From Haemophilus sp. HMSC068C11 (lineage in GTDB: Bacteria > Pseudomonadota > Gammaproteobacteria > Enterobacterales > Pasteurellaceae): DNA of 64,000 bases. Location of the stretch: positions 344,409-408,408 of the forward strand of contig NZ_KV820375.1 in the NCBI RefSeq assembly GCF_001815355.1. Reading direction: 5' to 3'. Numbering within the stretch: the stretch's first letter is position 1; every line of letters begins with the position of its first letter. The notes beneath the pieces were generated by a model. That model saw only the letters and a program-made list of their open reading frames with translations, made no database searches and was not told where the DNA came from. Made by a program: the position numbers and the translations under genes. Below are positions 48,541 to 58,478 of this stretch, piece by piece.

Positions 48541-48729
48541 TTATTTCATTTGATTTGGCATCGAATTCTTTTCAATTTCCGGCATAAAGCTACCACCGGC
48601 AACGGCTCCCGTTCCTTCTACGGGTTGCATAATACCATTAGGTAATGCATCGGGATCTTGTTTTTGTGGTTCTCCTGTACAAGCTGAGATCAACAATGCA
48701 CTCGAGATAATTAAGAGTAATTTATTCAT
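48541..48729 (-). CDS. Small lipoprotein with an NlpD-like N-terminal motif
   Basis: A 62-residue predicted lipoprotein (lipobox ISAC) placed 23 bp upstream of nlpD on the same strand. The mature part, NGIMQPVEG...SFMPEIEKNSMPNQM, matches residues 36-68 of NlpD (PGVMQPVDN...[15 protein letters not shown]). It therefore looks like a duplicated NlpD head without LysM or LytM domains. I start it at ATG 48729, since the ATG at 48741 overlaps its AGGA site. Function unknown. Confidence 0.8.
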   Translation of the reverse strand: MNKLLLIISSALLISACTGEPQKQDPDALPNGIMQPVEGTGAVAGGSFMPEIEKNSMPNQMK

Positions 48730-48745
48730 AAAAAAGGTCATCCTG

Positions 48746-49321
48746 TTATTTTAAAATAAGATAAGCAATCACAGCCAGAGCAACCACACTCCAACCAATG
48801 ATTTCAATGGATTTACGTAATTTCGCGGCGAATTTCTCTCCGCCCCATGCGGCGAGTTTTGCGACTAAAATAAAACGAGCAAAACGCGATACAAATGCGG
48901 TTATCACAAAGGGGATAAATGCCATTTGCATCACGCCGGCACAAATGGTGAAAACTTTATAAGGAATAGGACTAAAACCGGCAACAAAGACCACTAAAAT
49001 ACCCCATTCTTTAAACCACGCCATGGCCTGTTCCCAAGCAGCTTGGTAACCCCATTGTTGAATATAGCCTTGAACCCAATCAAAGGCGTAGTAACCAATA
49101 GCATAACCAATCATTCCACCGACAACCGAAGCAATCGTGGTATAAAGAGCAAAACGAAATGCACTTTTCGGTTTTGACATTGACATCGGAATCAACATCA
49201 CATCCGGTGGAACAGGGAAAAAAATAGCCTCAATAAAACTCACAAAGGATAACCAAAACACGGCAAAGCGATGTTTTGACCATTGCATTGTTTTATCATA
49301 CATCGCACCAAAAATATTCAT
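48746..49321 (-). CDS. yqaA: YqaA family (DedA-like) membrane protein
   Basis: A 191-residue inner-membrane protein of the SNARE-associated/DedA superfamily. It has hydrophobic segments and family stretches FPVPPDVMLIPMSMSKP and VVFVAGFSPIPYKVFTICAGV. Related DedA proteins act in lipid flipping, but the role of YqaA itself is not settled. It lies between surE and the small lipoprotein in the truD-surE-yqaA-nlpD run. Confidence 0.87.
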   Translation of the reverse strand: MNIFGAMYDKTMQWSKHRFAVFWLSFVSFIEAIFFPVPPDVMLIPMSMSKPKSAFRFALYTTIASVVGGMIGYAIGYYAFDWVQGYIQQWGYQAAWEQAMAWFKEWGILVVFVAGFSPIPYKVFTICAGVMQMAFIPFVITAFVSRFARFILVAKLAAWGGEKFAAKLRKSIEIIGWSVVALAVIAYLILK

Positions 49322-49372
49322 TCACTTATCCTTTATTGCTTCAATAGGGAAATTTCGTTTCAAAACGGCACA

Positions 49373-50113
49373 TTATTCACTTTCCAGCCAATCTTGTAAA
49401 GCAGCAATTGACTGATGAGCCGTAAGATCCGCTTGAATTGGCGTAATGGCAACATAACCATTTTTTACCGCATGAAAATCTGTGCCTTCACCATCATATT
49501 CTGGCAAGCCTGACGGACCAATCCAATAAATATTTTCGCCACGAGGATCTTCTTGTTTAATCACTTCTGCAGCGGATGAGCGATAGCCTAAATGACAGAC
49601 TTTAATGCCTTTGAGTTCTTCGTAAGGCAAATCCGGCACATTGATATTGATCACTTCGCGTTTATTCAATAATTGAGGATGTAATTTTGGAATTAAATCA
49701 CACACCACACGAGCGGCGGTTTCATAATGCAAACGACCATCTAAAGATACCGCAATAGCTGGCAACCCTAAATGGCGGCCTTCCAATGCCGCAGCCAAAG
49801 TACCTGAATAAATCGTATCATCCCCCATATTGCAACCCGCGTTAATGCCTGATACGACAAGATCCACTTGTCCAGATAAAAAACCGTTTAGTGCCAAATG
49901 CACACAATCAGCCGGTGTGCCATTCACGCAATAATCACCACTATCTAAATGACGTGGGCGAAGTGGCTCAACAAGCGTTAATGAGCTTGATGCCGCGCTA
50001 CGATTACGATCGGGTGCAACAATTACCACATCGGCAATTTTTCGTAATTCTTTTGCTAAAACTTGAATCCCTTCGGCGTGAAAACCGTCATCATTGCTGA
50101 CTAAAATTCGCAT
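49373..50113 (-). CDS. surE: 5'/3'-nucleotidase SurE
   Basis: A stationary-phase survival phosphatase acting on nucleoside monophosphates. The 246 residues start [15 protein letters not shown] (the metal-binding Asp-Asp) and contain [29 protein letters not shown] and [18 protein letters not shown]. The ATG overlaps the truD stop by one base (TAATG). The gene pair and order agree with enterobacteria. Confidence 0.97.
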   Translation of the reverse strand: MRILVSNDDGFHAEGIQVLAKELRKIADVVIVAPDRNRSAASSSLTLVEPLRPRHLDSGDYCVNGTPADCVHLALNGFLSGQVDLVVSGINAGCNMGDDTIYSGTLAAALEGRHLGLPAIAVSLDGRLHYETAARVVCDLIPKLHPQLLNKREVININVPDLPYEELKGIKVCHLGYRSSAAEVIKQEDPRGENIYWIGPSGLPEYDGEGTDFHAVKNGYVAITPIQADLTAHQSIAALQDWLESE

Positions 50114-51135
50114 TATTCTTCTTCCTTAATATTCACTAACTCTCGCACCAATGCAGTGGCATAACTCCCTGCTGGCAAATAAAATGAGAGCTTCAATCCG
50201 TCTTCAACAAACGTCAAATGGAAATCTTTTGCCTGCATCAATAAAGGGCGGCGAGCGGCTTTCATTCTTTCTTGTTTCATTAACTCTTGGAAAACCTGAT
50301 GTTCCAAAACCACTTGATTTTCGACCGCACTTGCAGATAAATTTTCTTCGCCAATTAAAGGCGCGGTCAGCAAAATATCTTGCTCGTTCAAACGTTGCTG
50401 TAAAACCGCTAAATCTTCATTTTCATCAGCTTTAAACCAACTGTGCGATCCATTTAATTGCACAATATCGTCTCTTAGAACCTGATCTGCCACATTTTGT
50501 TCAATTCGTTCTGCTACAACTAAATTAAAAATTTCACTGCGAGCCGCTGAAAGGTAAAAACTGCGTTTTTTACGATCTTTGACCTTAATCTCCCCTTTCG
50601 CCCAACGAATTGCTTGAGTCAGATTATGACCATCACGCCCAAAACGTTGTTCGGTAAAGTAGTTAGGGAAACCGTATTTCGCCACAAAATTTAAGCGCTC
50701 ATTTAATTCATCACTTTCTTTTGCGCCACGTAATAAAATCTCAAAAGCATTTCCTTGAAGACTGCCCGTGCGAATTTTACGATTGTGGCGAGTCACTTCT
50801 AAAATCTCGACACCTTCCAATTGAAATTGGCTAAAATCTGGCGTTTCTTTACCTGGCATTTGCAAACAAAACCATTGTTCCGTAATGCCATGACGATCTT
50901 TCAAACCCGCATACCCCATATTTCGATCAGAAATGCCTGCAAACTTGGCTAGCTTTTCGCCCACAAACAATGTATTGCAATCCGTTTTACGGATTTTTAC
51001 CGCCACAAATTCGCCTTCACCTGACATTTCATAGCCCAGATCTTCTTTAACAATAAAATCAGCGAACACTTGCTTTAAAAGTGCGGTTGTTTTTGGTGGT
51101 GTTTTTAAGGTGAAATAAGGGAGATGTTTGACCAT
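50113..51135 (-). CDS. truD: tRNA pseudouridine(13) synthase TruD
   Basis: Makes pseudouridine at position 13 of tRNA-Glu. The 340 residues include the catalytic Asp in [17 protein letters not shown] (about residue 80) and the TruD-specific inserted region [17 protein letters not shown]. One uptake sequence near the 5' end reads Thr-Ala-Leu in frame. First gene of the run leading to nlpD. Confidence 0.96.
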   Translation of the reverse strand: MVKHLPYFTLKTPPKTTALLKQVFADFIVKEDLGYEMSGEGEFVAVKIRKTDCNTLFVGEKLAKFAGISDRNMGYAGLKDRHGITEQWFCLQMPGKETPDFSQFQLEGVEILEVTRHNRKIRTGSLQGNAFEILLRGAKESDELNERLNFVAKYGFPNYFTEQRFGRDGHNLTQAIRWAKGEIKVKDRKKRSFYLSAARSEIFNLVVAERIEQNVADQVLRDDIVQLNGSHSWFKADENEDLAVLQQRLNEQDILLTAPLIGEENLSASAVENQVVLEHQVFQELMKQERMKAARRPLLMQAKDFHLTFVEDGLKLSFYLPAGSYATALVRELVNIKEEE

Positions 51136-51341
51136 TTTTTTCGTTCTAAAATAAGAAAGCCCAACTTTTTTCGCTGCAATAAATAGCGTGATCAGCTGGG
51201 CATGTTAAGCACAATTTATTCGCGCAGAATTTTAACCTTTCCTCCCCGTCAAGGCAAACTGAAATGAGCATAAATTTTTAGCGACATTTTCATCTTTATC
51301 CCCTACAATGACCGCACTCTTTCTGACAAAAGGAATGCCTT

Positions 51342-51770
51342 ATGACGAACTTTAACGAACTCCAAGAAGAAACCCGTGAAATCATTACGGATTTATTAAA
51401 TGACGGCAGCGATCCGGATGCCCTTTATATTATCGAACATCACATCGCTCATTATGATTTTGATACCTTAGAAAAAATTGCCGTGGATGCTTTCAAAGCG
51501 GGCTATGAAGTGTCAGAAGCAGAAGAATTTGAAGATGAAAATGGCAAGGTCATTTTCTGTTTTGACATCATCAGTGAAGTAGAATTAAAACCTGAAATTA
51601 TTGATGCACAACAAAAAGAAATTTTACCATTAGTGGAAAAATACAAAGGCATTTATGATGGCTGGGGCACGTATTTTGAAGATCCGAATGCAGAGGACGA
51701 TGAATACGGCGATGATGGCGAATTTTTTGACGATGAAGATGTCGAAGACGACAACGAACGTTTACATTAA
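51342..51770 (+). CDS. rraB: Ribonuclease E inhibitor RraB
   Basis: A small acidic protein that, in E. coli, binds RNase E and reshapes mRNA decay. The 142 residues start [20 protein letters not shown], contain [13 protein letters not shown] and [11 protein letters not shown], and end in a very acidic tail of Asp and Glu. It is single, divergent from truD, with a short-stem terminator. Confidence 0.92.
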   Translation: MTNFNELQEETREIITDLLNDGSDPDALYIIEHHIAHYDFDTLEKIAVDAFKAGYEVSEAEEFEDENGKVIFCFDIISEVELKPEIIDAQQKEILPLVEKYKGIYDGWGTYFEDPNAEDDEYGDDGEFFDDEDVEDDNERLH

Positions 51771-51778
51771 TAATAACA

Positions 51779-51807
51779 AAGGGCGTGTTAAACCGCCCTT
51801 AATTTTT
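51779..51807 (+). terminator. Terminator of rraB
   Basis: AAGGGCG and CGCCCTT form a short GC-rich stem. AATTTTT follows. Confidence 0.7.
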
Positions 51808-51832
51808 ATCTTACCCAAATAGGAATGAAACA

Positions 51833-52546
51833 ATGAAACTCAAAGCGCTTTCTTTAGCATTACTTGCCTTGCCTATCACTTCTTTTGCAGCAGAGCCCGT
51901 ATCTCATCAGCCAACGGATGTCAGCTTTAGTGTTGAAGCTGAAAGAGAGGTAGAACGAGATTTATTGCAAGTGTCCCTTTTTTACCAAGCGGAAGGCAAT
52001 GATTTATCCGCGCTCAATAAAACCATGGCAGAAAAAATGAATAAAGCCATTGAGTTAGCAAAAGCACAAAGTGCGGTTGAAATTAAAGATAATTCTCGCA
52101 ATACCTGGATTCGTTATGACAATAAAGGCAAACAACAAGGCTGGATTGCGCGTGCAGAATTAACTTTGGAAAGTAAAGATTCTCAAGCGTTATCAACACT
52201 TGTACATGAATTAGATGGTGTATTAGCCATTGATCGCGTAAGTGCCTCTGTTTCACGTGAGAAATTAAGTAGTTTAGAAAATGAATTAACCAAAGAGGCT
52301 TTAGCGAAAGTTAAAGATAAAGCACTCTTAATTCAAGAATCTTTGCAGATGAAAGGTTATCACACACAAAGCCTTGATGTGTCTTCTGCCAATGATTCCG
52401 CGAATGATTTTCGCCCTTATGCCGCAGGGACAATGATGGCAAAAAGTTTATCTTACTCGGATGAAAAAGATGAAACTTACACTCAAAGTGGTAAAGAGAA
52501 AATTAAAGTCAGTGTGAATGCGCGAATTGCATTGCTTAAAGAATAA
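51833..52546 (+). CDS. Periplasmic SIMPL (DUF541) domain protein
   Basis: A 237-residue exported protein with a signal peptide ending SFA and one SIMPL/DUF541 domain (about residues 25-235). Sequence marks are VSFSVEAEREVERDLLQVSLFYQAEGNDLSALNKT-type text, split here by family variation, and KIKVSVNARIALLK at the end. E. coli YggE of the same family has been linked to oxidative-stress defence. It precedes slyD by about 45 bp and may share its transcript. Confidence 0.87.
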   Translation: MKLKALSLALLALPITSFAAEPVSHQPTDVSFSVEAEREVERDLLQVSLFYQAEGNDLSALNKTMAEKMNKAIELAKAQSAVEIKDNSRNTWIRYDNKGKQQGWIARAELTLESKDSQALSTLVHELDGVLAIDRVSASVSREKLSSLENELTKEALAKVKDKALLIQESLQMKGYHTQSLDVSSANDSANDFRPYAAGTMMAKSLSYSDEKDETYTQSGKEKIKVSVNARIALLKE

Positions 52547-52590
52547 TTTTCTATACAATGAATGACGATTTTTTTAATAAGGAAAACAAT

Positions 52591-53229
52591 ATGAAAGTAG
52601 CAAAAAATACGGTTGTGAGTATTGCTTACCAAGTACGTACTCAAGACGGTGTATTAGTTGATGAAGCACCAGCAAATCAACCATTAGAATATTTACAAGG
52701 CCACAATAACTTAATCATTGGTCTTGAAAATGCCTTAGAAGGTAAAGAAGTTGGCGACAAATTTGAAGTGCGTGTTCAACCTGAAGAAGGCTACGGCGAA
52801 TACAATGAAAACATGGTTCAACGTGTACCAAAAGATGTATTCCAAGGCGTTGATGAAGTCGTTGTGGGTATGCGTTTCTTAGCTGACACGGATATCGGTC
52901 CTGTTCCTGTTGTGATTACTGAAGTGGATGGCGATGAAGTGGTAGTTGATGGTAACCACATGTTAGCGGGTCAAGAATTACACTTCACTGTGGAAGTTGT
53001 TGGCACTCGTGAAGCAACATTAGAAGAAATTGCTCACGGTCATGTACATGGAGCACATGATCACCACCACCATCATGATGACGAAGATGGTCATGGTTGT
53101 GGTTGCGGCGGTCACGGCCATCACCACCATGATCACGATCATGGACACGGCGGTTGCTGTGGCGGTGGTCATAAACACGATCATGATCACGGACACGGTA
53201 ATGGCGGCTGTGGTTGTGGCGGTCACTAA
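52591..53229 (+). CDS. slyD: FKBP-type prolyl isomerase and metallochaperone SlyD
   Basis: A cytoplasmic prolyl isomerase and chaperone that also stores nickel. The 212 residues have an FKBP domain with an inserted flap (about residues 1-150; LEYLQGHNNLIIGLENAL, EEGYGEYNENMVQRVP) and a C-terminal tail of about 60 residues made mostly of His, Gly, Asp and Cys. The tail carries CGCGG and CCGGG clusters for metal binding. I start it at ATG 52591 with AAGGA upstream; the in-frame ATG at 52558 has no such site. Confidence 0.95.
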   Translation: MKVAKNTVVSIAYQVRTQDGVLVDEAPANQPLEYLQGHNNLIIGLENALEGKEVGDKFEVRVQPEEGYGEYNENMVQRVPKDVFQGVDEVVVGMRFLADTDIGPVPVVITEVDGDEVVVDGNHMLAGQELHFTVEVVGTREATLEEIAHGHVHGAHDHHHHHDDEDGHGCGCGGHGHHHHDHDHGHGGCCGGGHKHDHDHGHGNGGCGCGGH

Positions 53230-53245
53230 TCTTCATTTAAGAGAT

Positions 53246-53280
53246 AAAAAAAGTGCGGTTATTTTTAACCGCACTTTTTC
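53246..53280. terminator. Bidirectional uptake-sequence terminator (slyD/hslU)
   Basis: AAAAAGTGCGGTTA and TAACCGCACTTTTT are perfect inverted arms with a TTTT loop. It lies between convergent genes. Confidence 0.94.
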
Positions 53281-53296
53281 TTTATCTAAACTTTCA

Positions 53297-54631
53297 TTAC
53301 AGAATGAATCGACTTAAATCTTCATTCTCGATCACTTCGCCTAATGCCTCAATCACATAGGCCGCATCAATATTCACGGTTTGTCCGTTCATATCGCTCG
53401 CATCAAATGAGATTTTATCCATTAAACGCTCCATAACGGTATGTAAACGTCTTGCACCGATATTCTCTGTTTTCTCATTCACACGGAAAGCAGCTTCAGC
53501 AATTTTCTTAATGGCATCTTGTGTAAATTCAATGCTCACGCCTTCTGTCGCCATAAGCGCTTTATATTGTTCTGTTAAAGAGGCATTTGGCTCAGTTAGA
53601 ATACGCTCAAAATCCTCTGCCGTTAATGCAGACAATTCGACACGAATCGGTAAACGACCTTGCAATTCTGGGATTAAATCCGATGGACGCGCCACTTGGA
53701 ATGCACCTGATGCAATAAAGAGAATATGATCGGTTTTCACCATCCCGTGTTTCGTATTAACTGTTGAACCTTCCACTAATGGCAATAAGTCACGTTGCAC
53801 ACCTTCACGAGAAACATCTGCGCCACTGTATTCACCTTTTTTACAGATCTTGTCGATCTCATCAATAAACACGATACCGTTTTGCTCAACCGCATCAATG
53901 GCTTTTTGCTTCAATTCTTCCGGATTAATCAATTTGGCCGCTTCATCGTCAATTAAGGTTTTTAATGCATCCTTAATTTTCATTTTGCGTTTTTTGGTTT
54001 TATCCGAACCCAGGCTTTGGAACATGGATTGCAACTGATTGGTCATTTCTTCCATGCCTGGAGGTGCCATGATTTCCACACCCATTGAAACGCCTGCAGA
54101 CACATCAATTTCGATTTCTTTATCGTCTAATTGTCCTTCACGTAATTTTTTACGGAACGCTTGGCGAGTGCTGCTGTTGGTGTCGTGGTTTTCGACTTCA
54201 CCCCATTGATTTTTCGGTGGGGGCAATAATGCATCTAAAATACGATCTTCCGCCGCATCTTCTGCTTTCGCTCGATTTTTTGCAATTTCTTGTTGGCGAA
54301 CCAATTTCATCGCACTGTCCGTTAAATCACGGATAATGGAATCCACTTCTTTCCCCACATAGCCCACTTCGGTGAACTTGGTCGCTTCCACTTTAATAAA
54401 TGGCGCATTGGCTAATTTTGCAAGACGACGCGCAATCTCGGTTTTACCCACACCCGTTGGCCCAATCATTAAAATATTTTTAGGGGTCACTTCATGACGA
54501 AGTGGCTCTTGCAACTGCATTCTTCTCCAACGGTTACGTAATGCGATCGCAACCGCTCTTTTCGCCTCTTTTTGGCCGATAATATGTTGATCTAATTCGG
54601 AAACAATTTCACGAGGGGTCATTTCAGACAT
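53297..54631 (-). CDS. hslU: HslUV protease ATPase subunit HslU
   Basis: A AAA+ unfoldase that feeds substrates to the HslV peptidase. The 444 residues have Walker [10 protein letters not shown] (about residue 58), the pore-loop GYVG, Walker B FIDEIDKI and sensor-2 [13 protein letters not shown], and end LSRFIL. The C-terminal tail inserts into HslV. It is translated 9 bp after hslV and transcribed from the heat-shock promoter upstream. Confidence 0.98.
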   Translation of the reverse strand: MSEMTPREIVSELDQHIIGQKEAKRAVAIALRNRWRRMQLQEPLRHEVTPKNILMIGPTGVGKTEIARRLAKLANAPFIKVEATKFTEVGYVGKEVDSIIRDLTDSAMKLVRQQEIAKNRAKAEDAAEDRILDALLPPPKNQWGEVENHDTNSSTRQAFRKKLREGQLDDKEIEIDVSAGVSMGVEIMAPPGMEEMTNQLQSMFQSLGSDKTKKRKMKIKDALKTLIDDEAAKLINPEELKQKAIDAVEQNGIVFIDEIDKICKKGEYSGADVSREGVQRDLLPLVEGSTVNTKHGMVKTDHILFIASGAFQVARPSDLIPELQGRLPIRVELSALTAEDFERILTEPNASLTEQYKALMATEGVSIEFTQDAIKKIAEAAFRVNEKTENIGARRLHTVMERLMDKISFDASDMNGQTVNIDAAYVIEALGEVIENEDLSRFIL

Positions 54632-54640
54632 AATTTTTCC

Positions 54641-55171
54641 TTATTTATTCGGTAATTCTTCGATAGTGAAATTTGTATTGGTAAACACGCAAATATCACC
54701 GGCAATTTTTAAAGATTTTTCCACAATTTCACGAGCTGATAAATCGGTATTTTCCACCAACGCACGGGCTGCCGATAATGCATAATTACCACCAGAACCA
54801 ATGGCTAAAATCTGATCGGCTTCCGGTTGCACCACATCACCAATACCGGTAATGATTAAACTTTCTTTTTCATCCGCCACAATCAACATTGCTTCTAACT
54901 TGCGTAACGCACGATCGGTTCGCCAATCTTTCGCTAATTCCACGGCGGCTTTTAACAAATGCCCTTGATGCATTTCTAATTTACGTTCGAATAATTCAAA
55001 TAAGGTGAACGCATCGGCTGTACCACCTGCGAAACCGGCTAAAACTTTGCCATTATATAAACGGCGTACTTTACGGGCATTCCCTTTCATGACGGTGTTG
55101 CCTAATGAAACCTGTCCATCGCCCCCAACAACCACTTGGCCATTACGACGTACGCTTACAATTGTTGTCAT
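54641..55171 (-). CDS. hslV: HslUV protease peptidase subunit HslV
   Basis: The proteasome-like peptidase chamber. In the 176-residue product the initiator Met is removed to expose Thr2 ([11 protein letters not shown]), the nucleophile. [10 protein letters not shown] and [17 protein letters not shown] are family marks. First gene of hslVU, with AAGGA-type text before the ATG and a sigma-32-like promoter 36-64 bp upstream. Confidence 0.98.
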   Translation of the reverse strand: MTTIVSVRRNGQVVVGGDGQVSLGNTVMKGNARKVRRLYNGKVLAGFAGGTADAFTLFELFERKLEMHQGHLLKAAVELAKDWRTDRALRKLEAMLIVADEKESLIITGIGDVVQPEADQILAIGSGGNYALSAARALVENTDLSAREIVEKSLKIAGDICVFTNTNFTIEELPNK

Positions 55172-55206
55172 TCTTTTTATCCTTCTTTTAAGAAAAGTTA
55201 TTCGTT

Positions 55207-55235
55207 ATATGGCGTTCGATTCAGCCAAATTCAAG
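55207..55235 (-). promoter_or_regulatory. Sigma-32 heat-shock promoter of hslVU
   Basis: Read on the minus strand, CTTGAAT (55235-55229) is followed by a 14-nt spacer and CGCCATAT (55214-55207). This matches the sigma-32 pattern CTTGAAA / CCCCATnT with one mismatch in each element and near-ideal spacing. hslVU is a heat-shock operon in E. coli. Confidence 0.78.
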
Positions 55236-55281
55236 GGGTAATTTTTCTTTGATGCTTTATTAAACAATCATCTGAAAAAAA

Positions 55282-55297
55282 TGTGATAAAGATCACT
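55282..55297. promoter_or_regulatory. CRP site upstream of aphA
   Basis: TGTGATAAAGATCACT matches TGTGA-N6-TCACA at 9 of 10 fixed bases. It lies about 95-110 bp before the aphA ATG. It is the best CRP-like site I saw in the window. Confidence 0.75.
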
Positions 55298-55391
55298 TTT
55301 TTAAATAGCAAACGATTGCTATTATTTCACACCCATATTTTAAAGGGATATGATTTGTTACAAGTAAAACAAACTACTTAATGAGGAAAAC

Positions 55392-56099
55392 ATGAAAAAT
55401 TTACTTAAACTTTCTGCCATTGCAGTTTTAGCGGCAAGCGCAGTCTCTACTTTTGCATCAAACAAAGAACCTTACACTGAACAAGGTACGAATGCTCGTG
55501 AAATGACAGAGCAAAAGCCGATTCACTGGATCTCTGTTGAACAATTAAAAAAAGAATTGGAAGGCAAAGCACCAATTAATGTGAGCTTCGACATTGACGA
55601 TACTGTCCTTTTCAGTAGCCCTTGTTTCTATCACGGCCAAGAAAAATACTCACCAGGTAAAAATGATTACTTAAAAAATCAAGATTTCTGGAATGAAGTA
55701 AATGCGGGTTGTGACCAATATTCTATTCCAAAACAAATTGCGGTGGATTTAATTAATATGCACCAAGCACGTGGTGACCAAATTTATTTCATTACCGGTC
55801 GTACAGCAGGTGATAAAGATGGTGTGACACCTGTGCTACAAAAAGCCTTTAATATTAAAGACATGCATCCTGTAGAATTCATGGGTGGTCGCAAACTTCC
55901 AACTAAATATAATAAAACACCGGGTATTATTGAGCACAAAGTAAGTATTCACTATGGTGACAGCGATGACGATATCCTAGCCGCAAAAGAAGCAGGTATT
56001 CGTGGTATTCGTTTAATGCGTGCCGCTAACTCCACTTACCAACCAATGCCAACCCTTGGTGGCTACGGCGAAGAAGTATTGATTAACTCTAACTACTAA
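55392..56099 (+). CDS. aphA: Class B acid phosphatase AphA
   Basis: A periplasmic non-specific phosphatase that releases nucleosides from nucleotides. The 235-residue precursor has a signal peptide ending TFA, the HAD-type motif VSFDIDDTVLFSSPC (nucleophile Asp), the second motif YFITGRTAG and the metal motif HYGDSDDDI. The close gap to divergent hslVU and the CRP site upstream suggest nutrient control. It may help with NAD-precursor use in a V-factor-dependent organism, which is an inference. Confidence 0.95.
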   Translation: MKNLLKLSAIAVLAASAVSTFASNKEPYTEQGTNAREMTEQKPIHWISVEQLKKELEGKAPINVSFDIDDTVLFSSPCFYHGQEKYSPGKNDYLKNQDFWNEVNAGCDQYSIPKQIAVDLINMHQARGDQIYFITGRTAGDKDGVTPVLQKAFNIKDMHPVEFMGGRKLPTKYNKTPGIIEHKVSIHYGDSDDDILAAKEAGIRGIRLMRAANSTYQPMPTLGGYGEEVLINSNY

Positions 56100-56106
56100 T
56101 CTTTAT

Positions 56107-56139
56107 AAAAAAAGTGCGGTTATTTTGACCGCACTTTTC
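56107..56139 (+). terminator. Uptake-sequence terminator of aphA
   Basis: AAAAGTGCGGT and ACCGCACTTTT are inverted arms with a short loop, 8 bp past the aphA stop. Confidence 0.9.
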
Positions 56140-56216
56140 TTACCTAATTAACAATCTTAATTTTTAAAAAGTTTCTGGGAATATGCTAAAATTTTTCTGT
56201 TTCCAGGAGCCTATTT

Positions 56217-57827
56217 ATGTCAGAACTCACCTCTAATCAATATTTAATCATCATTGCCGTGCTGGTTTTCATCAGCATTGTGATGCTTTTTCTATTAAGC
56301 CGCAGCAAACGAGATACGCAAGAATTACAACAAGATCTCAATAAAACTATCGAAGATTACAATCAATTAGCGGAGCGTTTTGATTCTTTAAGTGCGGTCA
56401 AAAATCAATTAGAACAACAAGCCGTTAAAGCACAAACTCATGCAGAAGGTTTGCAAACTCGCCTGAATGAACGTGATGAAAAAATCCAATATTTAGAAAA
56501 AGAATTGGATGAAGAACAGCTCCGTCATGATCAAATTGGCGGGCAAATCACCGCATTAAAAGAACGTTTTGGGATTGCATCCGCTCAAGCCGAAAGCTTG
56601 CAAGGTCAATTACAACAAGCTCAGGAAAATCTACTTAGAAAAGAACAAGAGCAGCAAAAAACGCAGGAAAAATTGACCGCACTCTCACAAGAATTAACAG
56701 AATTAAAAACGACGCTTTCTGAAAAAGAAAAACATTTTGCTGAACAGCAACAGCATATTGAGCAATCCAAACAACAGCTTGGTGTGGAATTCCAAAATCT
56801 GGCCAACCGTATTTTGGAAGAAAAAAGCCAATCCTTTAATCAAACCAATCAAACCGCATTGGAAATCTTGTTGAAGCCTTTCCGTGAACAAATCGAAGGC
56901 TTTCAAAAACGAGTCAATGAAATCCATTCGGAATCGGTGAAAGGCAATGCGGGTTTAGAAGCGGAAATCAAAAAGGTGTTGGAAATTGGCTTAAACATGT
57001 CGAAAGAAGCCAATAATTTAACCTCTGCACTAAAAGGTGAAAAGAAAACCTTAGGTAACTGGGGAGAAGTGCAACTTGAGCGTGCACTTCAGTTGGCTGG
57101 TTTAATTGAGAACGTGCATTACAGTGCACAAGCCCATTTTAAAGATGAGCAAGGCGGTCGAAACTATCCTGATTTTGTGCTGAATCTGCCCGATGAAAAA
57201 AACATTATCATTGATAGCAAAATGTCATTGAATGCTTATGAAAGTGCGGTCAATTCTGAGGATGAATTTGAACGTGAGCGTTTACTAAGGGAGCATATTA
57301 AAGCCCTGAAAAATCACATTGATGACTTGCACCGCAAGGATTACAGCAATTTGATTGGCATGCGCAGCCCTAATTTTGTCTTGATGTTCATCGCTGTAGA
57401 ACCCGCTTATATTGAAGCCTTAAAATTAGACCCAAGTCTGTTTAATTATGGGTATGAGAAAAATGTCATTATGGTTTCACACACAACTCTCATGCCAATT
57501 TTACGCACAGTGGCAAATTTATGGCGTATCGAACGAGGTAATGCTGAGGCGAAAGAAATCGCAGAAAAAGCAGGCGAAATTTACAACCAGATTTGCTTGG
57601 TAGCAGAACGTTTGAGCAAACTGGGCAATACCCTTTCCACCGTAAGTAATCAATATAACAGTACTGTTACCGCTCTTGTGGGCCAACAAGGTTTAGTGGG
57701 GAAAGTGGAGCGATTTAAAGACTTGTCAGCGAAAGCTAACAAGACTATGCCAAACGTTGAATTGCTCAATAATGACGTGGATTTAACGCGCCTATCCCTT
57801 GTCACTACCGAGAACGGGGTAAAATAA
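56217..57827 (+). CDS. rmuC: DNA recombination protein RmuC
   Basis: A membrane-tethered protein with a restriction-endonuclease-like core that limits recombination at inverted repeats. The 536 residues have one N-terminal helix (about 8-28), a long Gln/Glu-rich coiled coil (about 35-215) and the RmuC domain (about 230-470). That domain has GNWGEVQLERALQLAGL, NYPDFVLNLPDEKNIIIDSKM and FVLMFIAVEPAYIEAL. Three Hin-type or near uptake sequences occur in or near its 5' half. Confidence 0.94.
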   Translation: MSELTSNQYLIIIAVLVFISIVMLFLLSRSKRDTQELQQDLNKTIEDYNQLAERFDSLSAVKNQLEQQAVKAQTHAEGLQTRLNERDEKIQYLEKELDEEQLRHDQIGGQITALKERFGIASAQAESLQGQLQQAQENLLRKEQEQQKTQEKLTALSQELTELKTTLSEKEKHFAEQQQHIEQSKQQLGVEFQNLANRILEEKSQSFNQTNQTALEILLKPFREQIEGFQKRVNEIHSESVKGNAGLEAEIKKVLEIGLNMSKEANNLTSALKGEKKTLGNWGEVQLERALQLAGLIENVHYSAQAHFKDEQGGRNYPDFVLNLPDEKNIIIDSKMSLNAYESAVNSEDEFERERLLREHIKALKNHIDDLHRKDYSNLIGMRSPNFVLMFIAVEPAYIEALKLDPSLFNYGYEKNVIMVSHTTLMPILRTVANLWRIERGNAEAKEIAEKAGEIYNQICLVAERLSKLGNTLSTVSNQYNSTVTALVGQQGLVGKVERFKDLSAKANKTMPNVELLNNDVDLTRLSLVTTENGVK

Positions 57828-57851
57828 AACATACCTGTTGAATTTTTCGTT

Positions 57852-57880
57852 AAAAGCGGCTATTTTCTTGCCGCTTTTTT
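57852..57880 (+). terminator. Terminator of rmuC
   Basis: AAAAGCGGC and GCCGCTTTT pair around TATTTTCTT and run into further T residues. Confidence 0.88.
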
Positions 57881-57910
57881 ATTTGAATTTTTTATTTGTG
57901 GGGGGAATTT

Positions 57911-58468
57911 ATGGCTATGGAACAAAAAGACATCACGAATCCATGTGCAAAATATAACGAACAAACCAATTTTCTAAGCAAAACAATTTTTGCAAGTCGT
58001 TGGTTACAAGTGCCTATTTACTTAGGTTTAATTGTCGTACAAGGCATCTATGCCTACAAGTTTATGAAAAATTTGTGGTATCTCATCACCAATGTTAATG
58101 AAATGGATGCAGACACCATTATGCTCGCCGTGCTCAATCTCATTGATGTGGTGATGATAGCTAACTTATTGGTAATGGTGACATTAGGCGGTTATGAGAT
58201 TTTCGTCTCAAAACTACGCACGAAAAACCACCCAGATCAACCTGAATGGATGAGCCATGTGAATGCAACAGTACTGAAAGTGAAACTTTCTATGTCAATT
58301 ATCAGTATTTCGTCTATTCACTTATTGCAAACCTTTGTGAATGCTTCAAAAATTCCTGAAAAAACAATTATGTGGGAAGTGATTATTCATTTTTCTTTCT
58401 TGATTTCAGCGATTGCGATGGCTTATACCGATAAAATCCTATACAGTACAAGTCATAAAAATCATTAA
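57911..58468 (+). CDS. YqhA/UPF0114 family membrane protein
   Basis: A 185-residue inner-membrane protein of the UPF0114 (YqhA) family, function unknown. It has three to four helices, including [18 protein letters not shown] and a [21 protein letters not shown]-like stretch near the middle. I start it at ATG 57911 with GGGGGAA upstream, rather than at the in-frame start at 57896, which overlaps that site. It lies 10 bp before the small lipoprotein gene, so the two are probably one transcript. Confidence 0.88.
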   Translation: MAMEQKDITNPCAKYNEQTNFLSKTIFASRWLQVPIYLGLIVVQGIYAYKFMKNLWYLITNVNEMDADTIMLAVLNLIDVVMIANLLVMVTLGGYEIFVSKLRTKNHPDQPEWMSHVNATVLKVKLSMSIISISSIHLLQTFVNASKIPEKTIMWEVIIHFSFLISAIAMAYTDKILYSTSHKNH

Positions 58469-58478
58469 AGGATAACAA

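Noticed and set aside
52985-53317. Several His-, Asp- or Thr-rich frames over the end of slyD
   Set aside because: They are other-frame readings of the His/Gly/Asp codon-rich SlyD tail.
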